A DNA stretch of 64,000 bases from Cyanoderma ruficeps (Eukaryota > Chordata > Aves > Passeriformes > Timaliidae): the NCBI GenBank assembly GCA_008694505.1, contig VZDJ01000090.1, forward strand, positions 2,783,521 to 2,847,520. Reading direction: 5' to 3'. The notes under the pieces are model-generated. The model saw only the letters and a list, made by a program, of their open reading frames with translations, did not search any database and had not been told where the DNA came from. Position numbers and translations under genes: made by a program. Positions 63,001 through 64,000 of the stretch are shown piece after piece. Numbering within the stretch: position 1 is the stretch's first letter; every line of letters starts with the position of its first letter.

Positions 63001-64000
63001 CCAAACCTGTGTGCTACCAGTGCTGTTTTAACCACAGATGAAAGGCACAGATCCTTTAGCTTGCAGTGGAGAAAGTCCATCCCAACCAAACCCAGTACAA
63101 AGGCAGTTTGAAAGCCATCTGACACCACTGAATTTCAGACCATTCTCATACAAAGTAGCCTAAAATCAGACACACCTTTATGGCACTCTTTTATTGAAAA
63201 CACAAATAACTTCCCACCTAGAGTTTAAAGTAACCCCAGATACCTTCAGTTTAGAGCAGTGTGATTTAGCTGGTGGCTTTTCAGTCACGCCCTGAAACAC
63301 ACAGACTGGATTTTTTTGACTGTATACATAAAGTCACTCTTTTCAGTGTGACTAGACTAAGTGATTCTGTGCTTCACTTAGTGAATGAGAGAAAAATTAA
63401 CCTAATTCACAGAATGAGAAAAATTAACCTAAATCACAGACTTGTCTACCTACCTCCAAGGTGACCATGCATGATGTTTTTAGAAGAGACAGGTTAAATA
63501 TGCTGTCAGCTCCAAAAATACTGGTACCTGTCAGACTTGTGCTGAGTGCTTGCAGTTGCCCTGTTTGAATCAGTTGTCATGTTGCTGGGCTCTGTTGTGA
63601 TTTCTCACTGACCTTTTGCCAAAAAAGCAAGCTGGAAAATGGGGGAAGCTAACAAAATCACTCATATCACAAGAAGGTTCCTGAACAGAGGCCCTTTACT
63701 TCTAATTCCCACATGCAATGGCCAAGAAGGGCCATTTGGCTCCTTTTCCCATCCTGTACAAGTGAATAAATACTGCAAGGTGTGCTGCTGACCTTCTTTT
63801 GATGGAGCATCAATATCAAGTGCCCATGTGCATGGGTATATCCATGGTAAAAGCCAAATGAATACAGAAGGGGAGCAGTGTAAGAAGCCTTAGGATCCAG
63901 GCATAGTTTTATTTGAACTCAGAACGAGTGTATCAAACTGCAGCATGTAGCTATACCAATAAATTGTCCAGATACATGTAATTCATTCTGTGTTAAGGAC
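60051..64000. other. Intergenic DNA beyond NDUFB4
   Basis: No exon of a recognised gene, RNA gene or further transposon could be supported. A TATA-box-like string followed by a splice-donor-like string is described at 62210-62326. Confidence 0.55.
62210..62326 (+). promoter_or_regulatory. TATA box and donor-like first-exon arrangement (speculative)
   Basis: TATAAAATAG occurs at 62210-62219. About 105 bases later AACAG/GTAAGA (GT at 62327-62328) gives a strong donor. An ATG at 62275 is open up to the donor. Together they could form a first exon of an unannotated plus-strand transcript. Both motifs are short and may coincide by chance. Confidence 0.2.

Overview
The window is vertebrate nuclear DNA, almost certainly avian. 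It holds split genes with GT/AG introns, CpG-island promoters, many CR1 LINE fragments (the typical bird retroposon) and compact introns. I reconstructed four protein genes exon by exon: GTF2E1 (minus strand, only the 5' part is inside), RABL3 (plus, complete), HGD (plus, complete) and NDUFB4 (minus, complete). As far as I recall, this is the same gene neighbourhood as human 3q13.33. The species cannot be fixed from the sequence alone.

Layout. 1-8,760: start of GTF2E1, with its first coding exon at 508-955 and a 7.7 kb first intron leading back to a noncoding leader exon whose donor is at 8,682. 8,520-9,070: a CpG island that appears to serve as a bidirectional promoter for GTF2E1 and RABL3, with four CCAAT/ATTGG boxes, an ETS-like site, GC boxes and a YY1-like site on the RABL3 start codon. 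9,022-19,537: RABL3, eight exons, 236 codons plus stop. 19.5-27.9 kb: RABL3 3' end and intergenic DNA with CR1 pieces and an ATGGG/ATGGA pentanucleotide array. 27,961-51,724: HGD, fourteen coding exons, 439 codons plus stop, with the iron ligands at the same residue numbers as in the human enzyme. 51.7-55.3 kb: tail-to-tail spacer. 55,333-57,556: NDUFB4, three exons, 137 codons plus stop, with its own CpG island. 57.7-60.05 kb: a cluster of three CR1 copies. 60.05-64 kb: gene-free apart from a speculative promoter-plus-donor arrangement near 62.2-62.33 kb.

The genes do not form a pathway. GTF2E1 is a general transcription factor subunit, RABL3 a small GTPase-like protein, HGD an enzyme of tyrosine catabolism and NDUFB4 a subunit of respiratory complex I. 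Three are housekeeping genes with CpG-island promoters. HGD begins in DNA without a clear CpG island, which fits a tissue-restricted (liver/kidney) gene.

Nothing here looks like a new biological system. The points most worth checking are the shared promoter architecture, a five-codon uORF in the GTF2E1 leader, a retrotransposition-like poly(A) junction in HGD intron 1, the CR1 cluster behind NDUFB4, and the unassigned promoter-like stretch at 62.2 kb. Splice sites were placed by eye from reading frame, GT/AG signals and remembered protein homology; no alignment was run.
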